NCBI RefSeq assembly: GCF_028453695.1
Contig: NC_135773.1
Span: 24,167,782-24,231,781 of the forward strand
DNA length: 64,000 nt
Direction: 5' to 3'
Origin: Augochlora pura
Taxonomy: Eukaryota; Arthropoda; Insecta; Hymenoptera; Halictidae
Made by a program: the position numbers and the translations under genes. The notes under the pieces are model-generated. The model did no database searches. It worked only from the letters and a program-made list of their open reading frames with translations, and was not told the origin of the DNA. Shown here in pieces: positions 12,655 to 23,181 of the stretch (positions are counted from its first letter, which is position 1; each line of letters begins with the position of its first letter).

Positions 12655-12930
12655 TTAGGGTGTCCTACAAGTTTCTTCCTTTTCTGACGCGAAATCAACA
12701 GACGATACTTATTGTTTAACATTAATTTACTATGTTATATCCAAACCGTTCTGCTCTGTTATCGTCTTCCATCTCTCAGGAAACTTCGTTACACCTTCGT
12801 ATGTAACTCATTATTTGATAAGAATAGACTTCTGGTAGGTTACTTTCCCGAGTTGGTGGCCGATCAAAATTTCAATCGAATGGCAACCCAGATAAGTTCG
12901 GAGCATAAGGAAGTAATGCATTTACATACG
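12655..12930 (-). mobile_element. mariner-like element, 3' end remnant
   Basis: On the minus strand, codons 12798 to 12730 read EGVTKFPERWKTITEQNG and end at TAG. This matches the conserved mariner transposase C-terminus, of the form G(I/V)..LPERW...I..NG. About 70 bp further on, near 12660-12685, lies GGGTGTCCTACAAGTTTC, which resembles the terminal inverted repeat of mellifera-type mariners. A TA dinucleotide lies at the boundary. Upstream of the C-terminal segment the frame is broken by TGA; related sequence may continue in other frames toward 12930. The catalytic core and the 5' end are absent, so the copy is truncated and dead. The transposase family is recognised from the motif; the subfamily is a guess. 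Confidence 0.62.
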
Positions 12931-13990
12931 TAATTCGAGGCTGTGAATAATTCACGTTTAAATGTTATGAATAAGGGAAACACGTTGATATGAATAATCT
13001 AACAGGCATTCTTAGGTCGACCCCGTTTCAGGGTAATATAACTCAATTACATGAGGCAGGAAAGCTCTCCACCGAACCAAAATTGGAAATTTTGAAACCG
13101 AACACTGGAAATTGATTTCAGGATTTTAAGAGGAACTATTTCGATGAAAATTCGGAAAATTATTTAATCCTCTTATGTGAACGTGCAGAGAGCGGGCGTA
13201 GAGAACTTCAAAATTTAGTAATTTTTAAATCGCAATCTAACTGATTGTTAACGTGATTTTAACGAGGAAATTTAAGCTAAAATTAGACGAATGACTCTTT
13301 TATTTCGTATTAGCATGTAGTTATGTTTTCTGATAAAATATTTTTTGCGTCAATTTTTTTGTATCGTATTTAGTCAAGTTAGTAAAATGCTGAGAATAAT
13401 AATTAGAAATAAAATAGAATTATAAATAAATCACTCTTTCATTGTTTCGCATTTTATTTTCCATTTCTATTCAAATCGACAGGGTAATTGCGAACATTCA
13501 TAATTGTATCATTCTGAAGGATAACAAAATGTTCACGAAGAATATTAATAATAATCATAGAGGATGAAAAGAGATATCATTCACATATAAGAGATATCAT
13601 TCGCATATTATCGCACGGCGATCTTTCGCATACTATATAAACTTCGTTTCTATTTTAACCGGAAAAATTCGTTCGCCAGCGTCGAAAATATTCAGCTACG
13701 GATTTTCGGTGGAGAAACGCGGAGGTAACGATGACCCGGGTTGAATCGCTTAGCGAAAACTTTTGACTTCAATTTCCGACAATTTAACGGAACTGATAAT
13801 CAGGGATCCGCGTGTTCCGTCAACCGGCACGGGCAACGTTGCTGCTTTCACGACAGCGTGAAACGGGCTGCGGATTATTATGCAGATAATGTGCATTTGC
13901 AATGTAATGTCGGGGCGAGGATGGGGGGAGAGGGATGCTCAACACACCGGCGAACCGAGCGAACGTTCTCGCGACGGTGGTCGTCAAAAC
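12931..13990. other. AT-rich stretch with a 20-bp duplication
   Basis: AT-rich DNA without a supported gene. GAGATATCATTC followed by (A/G)CATAT occurs twice at 13571-13610 with a 20-bp period. From 13.7 kb onward the composition rises to CpG-rich. Confidence 0.6.
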
Positions 13991-14003
13991 GACGAGTTTC
14001 GAG

Positions 14004-14284
14004 TACGCCGCCGCCGCCGCCGCGCGGCTCGCGGCTCGCTTGTCACGGCTGTCCGGGGTACTTGTCGACGTTTTCGACCGCCCAACCGCTACCGAACTTG
14101 CCAGCGACGACGACGCTCTGCGAGCGAGCAGAAAAAAAAATCACCCGGCACTGTGTTTCACCCACTATTTTCATTCTCTTACCGAGCACTTTCCACCTCC
14201 TCCTCCACCGTGCCGGGCTGTTTGCATACATAATAACGCGAAGAAAACGCGGCGCGACGCGGCCTGACCCGCAACCGTTGCACA

Positions 14285-14317
<33 letters not shown>

Positions 14318-14324
14318 GCGACGT
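14004..14324 (+). repeat. Trinucleotide-rich block: (CGC)n and (ACG)n
   Basis: A (CGC)6-like run at 14006-14024 and interrupted (ACG)n/(GGCGACG) repeats at 14284-14324 bracket a CpG-rich block. They make the acidic Asp-rich run in a 265-codon plus frame that starts at TTG (13741-14538) and valine-rich or arginine-rich runs in other frames. I treat all of these as spurious. Confidence 0.85.
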
Positions 14325-14539
14325 TGACGGGTGTGGGCGCTATGATATTTCTTTTAAATGGAATTGCCGCCAACGAACGGCTCTTGTGTTCAGACGTACT
14401 TGGCGGTACGTGTTCCGTCGAGCAGGTCGGATTAAAAAACGCCGGATTCAGGTGCCGCTAAACAACGTTCCCGAATATATCCGTTTCCACCACGCTGCCG
14501 CGACCTTTCGCCTGATTGTTATGCCCGCAATTACGTGAA

Positions 14540-15358
14540 TGTTGCAAAACGTTGCTCGACTTGTTACCGGTGATTCTCTTGGGAACGGCGACTTGCAATC
14601 GTTTCCACGCTATTGTGTCGCGAATATTTCAGCATTCTTTTCTATTTGACGAAGCAGGTTTCAGGTTTTTTTTTTAAATTGCATACAGAAGACTACGCGA
14701 TGGAAACTATTGCATAATTTTAGAGAATGTGGTTCGCGAGAACGAAATTTTTAAAGACTGTGTACAGAAATTTTATGCGCGTATAATTTATAAAGACTTA
14801 AATATAGAATATAATTAACAATTGTTTAGAACCGAGAAATCAACTATAGTTGAAGCATAGTGTAAAATGATATTCTCAAATTTTTGGTTGTCTATAGTCT
14901 CCCTGGTCTTTGTGCGGCGATCGATTGAAGGCCGAGTCTAAATGATCCGGTGTGAGCGTTAAATAATTGATGGCAACGTTCATCTTTCAAGGAAACGTGA
15001 GACGTGAATTAGTGCTTCGTGTAACAGTAATTACGAATAATTATAAGTCGTCGCGTTACGAGGCTGTTTCAGGGACTTTAATTTAGTAGCCATTAAATGT
15101 CCAATTCCGGTACGGTCGCAAATAACTTATGTCCATAATAATTCCAGCAAAGTAATCAACTTATCGGATCCAATTTTATCCCATCACCTGACGAACTATC
15201 AAAAGTTTCTAGTCTTAAAAACATCTCGACGATGTCTAAAAAGTCTTAAAAGTCGTCTAGGATGATCAGTGAAAAAAATAATTTATAATACAACAATCTC
15301 TGCACTGGCATTTGGGATTTCTTTAGGTGAGTGGGAAGCTTATGGCATGATAAGGTAT
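14540..15358. other. Non-coding AT-rich stretch
   Basis: Few frames and no motif recognised. Short direct repeats of GTCTAAAAAGTCTTAAAAGTC type occur at about 15230-15262. Confidence 0.6.
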
Positions 15359-15359
15359 T

Positions 15360-15680
15360 AGAACATCGGGAACAGGGTCAAGAGCCTGAACAATAGTTAT
15401 AGTTCCTGTGGAGACACGTAAAATAGGGCCATTTGCGTCCAGACAAGTGGAACAGGACACAAGTTTTGCCAGACGAGTGGAGGAAGCCAGTAGCAGTACG
15501 GACAAGAGGAATAAGGCGCGCACCTACAGCTTTACTTGTCTTAACAAGTAGAATGGGACGGGCTTACAGAACGCAGTAGAATGAGGTTATTCATGACTGG
15601 ACAAATTGGACGGACACGTTGTTAATCGCGCCAGTAGAATGGGACAGGCACTGGTCCGGCGAAATAGTATTGGCCACATG
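15360..15680 (+). repeat. Degenerate ~29-bp minisatellite
   Basis: A motif close to ACAAGTAGAATGGGACAGGC recurs with a spacing of 28-30 bp. Taking the AAG/CAG triplet as anchor, it falls at about 15416, 15445, 15475, 15504, 15546, 15574, 15603 and 15632 (one gap of 42). Weaker units sit near 15365 and 15662. The copies have diverged strongly, so the array is old. A minus-strand frame at 15323-15523 that looks like a signal peptide is simply a translation of these repeats. Confidence 0.75.
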
Positions 15681-15804
15681 CCAGTTAATCTTCTTGTACA
15701 CTTTTGTATCAAATGTACAAATCGTATTAATGACAGTATCGAGTTCGTTAAACCGATGAACGTGCAATCATTCTGTAGAACCGCTTTATGATACTATATA
15801 AGTA

Positions 15805-15932
15805 TACATACTATTATTATATCACTATTTTTATTCCATTATATTTTTATTCCATTCTATTTTTATTATATTATATTTTTATTATATTATTATATTATAT
15901 TCTTATTATATTATATATAATATAATTTACTT
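15805..15932. repeat. AT-rich low-complexity tract
   Basis: TATTTTTATTCCATT-type units decay into TTATTATAT and ATATAATATAAT runs. It follows the 29-bp minisatellite by about 130 bp. Confidence 0.9.
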
Positions 15933-18012
15933 ATATGGCATAAGTAACAGTTGCCTCGCCTCAACTGTTCCTTATTAATTCCCATTACAAAAACATTTTT
16001 ACAAGTTGAACAAAAATATTACTCTTGAAATTAATTTTAAATACTGCAAATTCACGGAGTAGCACAATTTCAGCAATGTTCTAGCAACGACAAATAAAAA
16101 GAATAAAGACACGATAATATCTCGCACAAGTACTACCGAGTACCAAGGCGTAACAACTACCGATTTATGCGAACCCTGTCACGGGATAGTTGAATTCAAC
16201 AACTCCGACACAGTGGAAATGTTCCGATTAGATGTTACTTATCGCGTTAAAATGAAAACGAACGGTCAGCAATTTCAAGACCGATAAAGACAGATCGGCG
16301 AGATCGAACGGAATCGGAACGAAACCGAGCGACATACCGACAAAGCTAGAACAAGATCCGCGGACCGAGTGTGTGCGTCTGCGTGTGTACGGTACCATCG
16401 ATGATCCCTCAATAAATCAAACTAAGAGATTGTCCCGGATTCGATCAATCCCACGGGTGTCCCCGGAGCCGACTACCACAATACAGGGAGACAAAGGAGC
16501 CCGGGTAGACGTACACTACATCAGCCAGGATATTCGCTGTCGCAGCAACGGGGCGCGCACAGAGGTCTCGCCGCACCGGCATTGTTTCGGCGATCGCTCA
16601 CGATCGTAAGACGCCCGACGACGCCGACGGGGAGGAGAGAAAAACGGCCCGTCGTTAGGCCATAGAATCGGCGACGAATTACCGTTCCGTGTTTCGTTTT
16701 TGAGAGGCGAGAGGAGCGTTCCGCCCGCGCGCACACAATAACCCCACGTCTCCGGGTTCACGGCGAACAGAAAAGGTTCGCCGCGGCGATATCGGTTTGC
16801 GGGTGCGGCGCCCCGGCACTCTGTTAACAGCATCCCCCGGCACCTGCTGACGAGGCTTTCCTACTGTGAACCATGGTGTTCCTGTTAGCGTAGCTGTGCA
16901 GGATGTAACGTACAGAGCGTGAAGAAACTACCGGTCATACATGCTAAACGACGGCCCTTGGAGATTGGGGCGAAGCTTCGAACACGTTTTCCTTGCTGCG
17001 ACTCTTATTTGTGGACAACTTTAAAACTATCGTGCGGAAATATTTAATAAGGGTTTTCGTTATACTTCGAGTTTAGTTAGAAAAATTCTTTCGCCAATTC
17101 TCCTCGATTCTCGAACAAATTCGAGTCGCGTGTACATCCCCCGAGTTACACGGAGAGCCGGCGCAAGAAAATTCGTCGGCGCTCTTTTAAAATCTCCCGT
17201 TAAAATATATCACAGCTTAGGCGAGAGAACAAAAAGCGAAAAAAAGGAGGACACGTCCACCGGAAAGAGGTCACATACTAACCACCCTTGCGCATCGTCG
17301 TTCTTCTCCTTGTCGCGACACGATAAAAATTAAACTTGTACATGGGTTTAAATATCTGCCTTCGCGATGGGTTGCTCTATACGCGTCGGATAAACAATTT
17401 TGCGAGTTTCCTTTAGAACCGTCCAGGTAACGTGTCCATTCTCTAGAAACGTCCAGGTAACGTGTCTCTGGCAGGCTGCACGATCAGGAGCGTAGTCGGG
17501 AGAGGGAGATTACTTTGCGAGGCGGTGGTAACAAGGAGAGAGACGAGGCTGCTAGCTCGCCAAGAACAGGGGGGTTGGGAACGTATAGGGTGAGGAGGGA
17601 GGGCATCGAGGGTGGATGGGAGAACGGAGAGCCGAGCTTAGCGCGCGGAATCGGCCAGCCGGAAAACGCGACACCGCCGGAAGATTGCACTATCGCGCAC
17701 CCACTTGTTTTCTATCCCCTCGCCGCGGTCTTTCGCTCTGTCCCTCCTTATCCAGCCGTGCGCATTCCCCCTCGCCCCTTCGCCCTCCCCTTATTCGACG
17801 TTCTACCACCCGGTCCGCCGTTCTCGGCTCGATAGCATATACAAATCTGTTTTTCAGGTTCCTTTTGTCCCAGGGATGCGGTCACCTATTGCTCGCGCCT
17901 TTGCTATCGGAACCGATTCGATCTCTTTGTGCTATACGAGAGATCGCAGGGAACATTCCGAAACGCCGGCCATCCGCCGTTCTACAATTTATTCGGTGAA
18001 ACGGATCGCCGG
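15933..18012. other. Non-coding stretch with a 30-bp tandem duplication
   Basis: No gene recognised. A GTCCAGGTAACGTGTC motif occurs at 17421 and 17451 with a 30-bp period. CpG-rich parts at 16.5-16.85 and 17.5-18.0 kb carry overlapping frames on both strands (for example 105 codons minus at 16516-16833 with an ATG), none with a recognisable domain. Confidence 0.6.
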
Positions 18013-18047
18013 CTCTCTCTCTCTCTCTCTCCCCCTCTCTCACTCTC
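18013..18047 (+). repeat. (CT)9 plus CT-rich tail
   Basis: Nine CT units, then C5 and further CT units with one A interruption. Confidence 0.93.
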
Positions 18048-21000
18048 GCCGGAGTTTCTCTTGGCTTTGTTGCGCCGGCGAGGGCGAGAAGTCTCGTTGC
18101 CCGGCAACGCGCTCGACTTTTCTAATTGCGTTCCGATCCGGTGCGCTGCGCGCGGATCACGATGCGCGTAGATTTCGCTCCTACGAACGCGCCATTGATC
18201 TTCTTCAATCGGTGATTGCTCCGTGCGTTCCGTGAATGCGGAATAGAATCTTTGACCCGGATCTCGCCGGGCCGCTTCCACATTATTGCAAATAATTCCA
18301 GAGATTTCGCTCGCTTTTGTAGAGGACAGTGGAGAGTCCCGGGTCTTAGATGGCGCTGCATTAAGTTTTGCAGATTTATGGTCGAGCGTGTTTCGGTATT
18401 GTTTATACTGTTCGTCGAATTGTTGGATAAATTGTGTTAACTCTAGGGAGGGTCAGATGGTCAGGGGATGAATATTTAGACTGCACGTTTCTATAGCGAT
18501 CGGGTTGATTATCCTAGGGTCGAAACAGTGATTTCAAACAGTATTTTCCTCTGCTATCAAAATCTAGGAATAGAAGTAAATGTGGACATAAAATGATACT
18601 ATTAGATTACAGAAATTATCAACCCGTTTGTCGTACTATTTTCTTCACAGTTACAGCGATTAGGAATTTTTCGATTCATGTAATTTCTTAGAAGGAAGAG
18701 AACATTAACGTTTATTCCGTGCCTGAATTTACTCGAATACTTAAATATTAATAACAAGCGATTAAAATTTTATTCCAATTTTAAAGAACAGAATAACATC
18801 CATACTTAATAATTTATTGCTAGTGAATTCCATCGCGAGTCGGACTCGTCAAAGTACGGTAAGGGGTTAAGGAGGAAGCACAGATTCTGCGATCGGAAAC
18901 GTTCGTTAAATTTTGGATGGAATATTTCTTTACACCGAGGACTTTTTAGAGGGGATTGTTTCAAGCTTCCCGCGTATTGGTTTATAGAAACGGGCGTCCG
19001 GGCATTGAAATGAAGATTGTCGCGCGACCGAATGCGGCCGCTGCTTCTGTTGTGGCTCTTTTGTAGAATCGAAATGGATTTTTCTTATTCTTACGTTTAT
19101 TCCCGTTCACGGCTTTGTGCCGTGCAAATTGTAGCGGTCAATTTGCTGTTTGTGTATCGAGTTGACCCAGATCCCCGGTCTCCTGCCACAAAAATGAAAC
19201 GTATTTCACTTTTAACGAACGCGAACTTCCTTCGATAATGTATTCAACATTCTTCCTCTCGATTGTTCGCTATTCTCGCCATAATAACGTACAGTCTCCC
19301 TCCATTCGTAATGTTGACACGAAAGAGCTTAAAATTTCGCGCTTGTCGAAATTGGTTTCGCTCGTCTCAAGCATGAATCCCGTGTTTGAAATCTACCTCG
19401 ACGATCGTTTGTCGAAGAAAACAGAAATAAGATTTATCAATTTCGAAGCACGAGTGCTGACAGGTAATTTTATTATGTCCCATTCTTGGTCGAGTTGGTA
19501 CGTCTTGCTTCCTTTTTATTAAAAATACAACGCGGTTGAAATACACTTTCTCCAAGTCCACGTAGCAAATCCATCGCATCGCGAATAGTAAAAAACGAGT
19601 CGTATATATTTATTTCACAAAAAGAAAAAAAACGAATTCCACTTCGAAAGTCCTTCGCAAACCGCTAAATTCTTCACTGGGAACGTCCGCGTTCCCGTGT
19701 AACGGCCAATCAATCGGTCTGCCAATTTCCCCATTTTTCCGTAACGTTCGAGGAAAACAGGTCCCCGGCGATGCATCGATCGAATCCGTCGCCAGTCGGC
19801 GGAGTCAGCGCGTGTATGGGACCCCGGCGCAGCCGGTTGCCTATCGTTTCGCGGAGTCCACATCAGTTTCGTTGATTAAAACTCTCTTCGCGTTTGGTCG
19901 ACCCGACCGCCGGGGTTCCTTCGATGCTGCCGGGGCGAGAGAACAAGTTGCGAAGAAAGGGAGACTTCTTATTCCGGAAATTGGAAAAAGTGCCGGGGCG
20001 GTCATAACCGGCAGGTTTCGAGGCTGCAGCCGGGATGGGGTTAGAGATAGGAACGGGACTGCGGGCGGGGCATGTTCCCCCTTTCCGCGAACATGCTTAT
20101 GCATTGGAATTCCTTCGGCGTAGGTGCGACGAAGCTTTGGCACCGTCGGCGGCGCTGAGAGAGCCCCGGCTAGGTCTAGGCAACAGTTTCCCTCCGCGCA
20201 TGAAACAGAGAAAACCGGGCGGGGAGGCGAGCACGGCGCGCTGTGCAGGCCAGGTGTGTTTATTCGTATGCCATGGCGCGTGCACGTGTGCGCCCCGTCT
20301 GCCGGCGAAAAAGCGCGCGGAAAGGGGAGATAAAAGGAGACGCGGGAGGGGTTATAGAGAGAGATATAGTTCGATAAGTAGGAACGGGTGCGCAGCGCGA
20401 GCCCGAAAACGAAGTTTGCCAGACCCGGGCTTGCCAAACGCGACTCCGAGAGAGGGCAAATAAGGTCTCGGAGAGAGAGCTTGGGTACCGGCGAATAAAG
20501 GATTTTTCCTGGCACATGACGTCAGATTTTTCAAAGGTTACCGTTCCCTTCCGCCTTTCTTCGGGACCGTTTACGTTGGTTAATCTTTGAATGCCCGCAG
20601 ACAGAAACGACGAGGTCATTTTTAAAAAACCTCGCGAACATGTTCGACCTCCTCCGCGACTTCCTGCAATTGGACCTTCTTAATATATTTGCTTATGGTT
20701 CGCCCGTGGAGCACTTGCCGGATTGAACAGTAGGAATTACTGTGCCACCCCGCTTCTAAAGTCGTAGCATCGCCGTGGCTTTTGGCGAACTATCTCTGCC
20801 GCGATAAGAGCACAGACATTTTCGTGCTTACACATTGCACGTCGTACATCGTACGAGTGTCATGGCGGACAGAGTGCTCGCAAGGAAAATGCTAAGCCTA
20901 GAGCTATTATCAAATTTCAGTCGTTCGCCAAGTTTATGGAAACATTTCGACTAGAACGTTCTATCTAACAATAAACTGATTGGATGACAATATAATTGAT

Positions 21001-21285
21001 TAATATGTCGTACACTCGAATAAACAGCTAATTAAAACGCGTGATTGGTAACGTACAATACGCGATGTATTTGATTAATGCCCGCCGCCACTTATTTGTC
21101 AATATTCAAACGACGACAATAAATGAACACGCGGAGAACGTATTGATCGTAGGTGGGGCAACATTTATGTTCTCTGCAACTGTCGGCGCGTGAAACGCCG
21201 ACGCTGCAACGCGTTGTAAAACGTTCGCATGGGAACGAACAACGTCTTAGGATGTTTTAATGTTCGCTGATTGGGTAGGTTGTAA
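18048..21285. other. Non-coding stretch
   Basis: AT-rich from 18.5 to 18.87 kb, ending in AAGGGGTTAA at 18861-18870. In reverse this reads TTAACCCCTT, like a TTAA-flanked MITE end, but I could not find the partner end. A CpG-rich block at 19.8-20.5 kb holds a 224-codon minus frame (19841-20515) that starts at GTG and shows no domain. Confidence 0.55.
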
Positions 21286-21612
21286 GTCTACGGGGAGAAT
21301 TTAAATGCTATAAAAGTGACACTGATTTGCCGAGCGGACGGAAAGGTTCCGCTTTATATCAGCCAAAAGTGGTGTAATAAATATTGCGATAATTGGATAC
21401 TTGAAGCGGATAACGATCCAAAACAGCGCGTCTGTGGGGAATGCAGAGCAGGAAACGGCATCGTTACCCTGGGCTGGCCATCGCAGCCTCTGGATGCTAA
21501 CTCCATAGAAAACATGTGGACGCGTATGAAGCAGAAACTCGGAGGAAAGCGTACATAAAACGTGAAATTTCTAAGCGGAAGTGGCTCGGGCATGCGCTCC
21601 CAAATGCAACAA
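21286..21612 (+). mobile_element. Tc1-like transposase fragment, frameshifted
   Basis: The frame is open from about 21286 and reads to a TAA at 21556. It contains WILEADNDPK around 21400 and WPSQPLDANSIENMW up to 21519, the Tc1-type DDE catalytic landmarks: the second D (codon 21409-21411) and the E (codon 21508-21510). There are 32 residues between them, where the common Tc1 spacing is 34, so two residues appear lost in the VCGECRAGNG part. After KQKLGGKRT the match continues as IKREISKRKW in the -1 frame from 21555. The N-terminal DNA-binding domain and first catalytic D are missing and I found no terminal inverted repeats. It is a dead internal fragment. Confidence 0.78.
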
Positions 21613-21851
21613 TGTACTTTTTGATAACATTATTAACATTCAAAACGTGCTGAAGAAGATACTTTCGAGCCGATGCTTGTCGACCATCTGTAACCCTTTG
21701 CAGCCGGAGCCATTTTCACTGGAAATCCAAAATATTTTTCCAGACTTACGGATGTACAGATTGATAAAGAATTGGCAAGAAGCGTGTCAGTTTAGTCGAG
21801 ATTATTGATTGATTCGATCTCGCGCAAACATTGGTTCCGAGATACATATTA

Positions 21852-22295
21852 ATGGACAACAGCAATAGTTTGGAGCCGCAACAAATTGAAATCAGCATAC
21901 AAATGTCCGAAACTTCTGAAAATCATAGCGCTGGCATAGCCGTGGCTCTGAGCAGCGTATTATTCATTTTGAGCGGAGTAACCGGTGGTGGTAGTAGTAG
22001 TAGCAGCAGCAGCAGCAGCTCCTGGATCAGAGATTCTTCGACAAGTTGCCCGGGCCTGAAGATTGTGCTGCCTACGTCGAATTCCTGCGTGCATGATCAT
22101 TTCGTCGACACTGTAGGCGAGACTAGCCCGGGGCCATGGAATAAACTCGTTCCAAGATACTTGAGAGGCAAGTGTTTCGTGGTACGTGTGCAGCACGGTG
22201 TGGCAAAGTTTGCGTCGGTACTGGCAGCCGCAGGTCGTAAGGACAAATCCGTTTTCGAGTTTCGTTGGATTACTAGCGAACAAGGAATTTCCTAG
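21852..22295 (+). other. Unassigned ATG open frame, 147 codons
   Basis: I do not recognise this frame. It starts at ATG 21852 and ends at TAG 22293. The predicted protein has an N-terminal polar part, a hydrophobic stretch around residues 27-43, a Gly-Ser run encoded by the (GGT)(AGT)(AGC) repeat at 21984-22019, and then a mixed C-terminal half with a balanced composition. A 138-codon minus frame overlaps it (21960-22373). The start context is weak (T at -3). It follows the Tc1 remnant but does not match Tc1. It could be chance, a transposon passenger or a lineage-specific exon. Confidence 0.2.
21984..22019 (+). repeat. (GGT)n(AGT)n(AGC)n compound repeat
   Basis: Three trinucleotide types in sequence, each derived from the previous one by one base change. 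It encodes a Gly-Ser run in the overlapping plus frame. Confidence 0.95.
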
Positions 22296-22616
22296 ATCAC
22301 CAATACGATCTCGGGTCAAGGGACACGGTGTGCGCATAGCTGTTGCCCGCCTCGCCTCGCCTCGCCCCGCCACACCACCGACATATACCCTCGATGTACG
22401 CGTGCATGTACTATATATCCGTGTACGCTATATGCGCGTATATATTTCTCATACGAAGGGTTAGCAACGCCACAAATCAATGGTGTCCAAAGTTTAACGT
22501 GGCCCAAGGCGTGTTACACGCGGCACCGTGTAATTAACCCTTAACCCGTACGCCGACAACGACTTTATAACATCCTGAGTTTACATCCGGCGGTGGTAAC
22601 CGCCCCCCGCGCGCGA
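22296..22616. other. Non-coding, CCTCG repeats and purine-pyrimidine alternation
   Basis: (CCTCG)3 lies at about 22350-22366, followed by a TATGCGCGTATATA-type alternating stretch near 22390-22446. AATTAACCCTTAACCCG at 22534-22550 resembles a TTAA-type MITE end without a visible partner. Confidence 0.6.
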
Positions 22617-22635
22617 CCCCCCCCCCCCCCCCCCC
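22617..22635 (+). repeat. C19 homopolymer
   Basis: Nineteen consecutive C following CGCGCGA. Runs this long are prone to sequencing and assembly length errors. Confidence 0.95.
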
Positions 22636-22884
22636 ACTCCCGGCCAGAGCAGACTAATTACAACCGGCTGCGGACCGGGAAAGAGAGCTACGTGTGAAAG
22701 TGCTGGATGGAGAGGAAGGAGCCGGGCAAGTATCGAGCAAACATCTTCTCTCCTAGGCCAATCAGGATCCGCATCTGGACCTGTTTCGGCGACGATCCAG
22801 ATGTAGATAAACGCGGCCGCCTCATGACCGAAAGTACTATGCCCGGGCGCAATCTCAAGGAATCGCGAGCTTCTGCCCCGCCGC

Positions 22885-22932
22885 CTCCTTCCATCCTTCC
22901 ATCCTTCCTTCCTTCCTTCCTCGCTTCCTTCC
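22885..22932 (+). repeat. (CCTT)n tetranucleotide repeat
   Basis: CCATCCTT units lead into CCTT repeats with one CG interruption near 22921. Confidence 0.94.
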
Positions 22933-23150
22933 TACGAGGACCACCAATCCGCACAATTCCTGGCCAATTTCGAGGCGATCGGCCGGATCCCCGAATGTGC
23001 CATTCCGGCGCGAAACGCGCCATTTTGCGAGTACTTTCGCTGATCGGATCGCGCCATCCGGTCGGAACGATTCGATCTCACCTACTGCGAGCCGGTTTAA
23101 TTTCGTCGGATCCCCGCTTCCAACCGGCGACGCGACGAGTTGCGACGCGC

Positions 23151-23181
23151 CGATGATGACGACGACGACGAGGACGAGGAC
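23151..23181 (+). repeat. (GAT)(GAC)(GAG) trinucleotide repeat
   Basis: Imperfect GAY/GAG units that translate to poly-Asp/Glu in one plus frame. Confidence 0.9.

Noticed and set aside
13741..14538. 265-codon plus frame with an acidic Asp run
   Set aside because: Starts at TTG and depends on the ACG trinucleotide repeats; several frames overlap it.
15323..15523. Minus-strand frame with an apparent signal peptide
   Set aside because: It starts at GTG immediately after an in-frame TAG, and its sequence is a direct translation of the degenerate 29-bp repeat.
19841..20515. 224-codon minus frame
   Set aside because: GTG start, CpG-rich DNA, overlapping plus frames of 142 and 103 codons, no domain.
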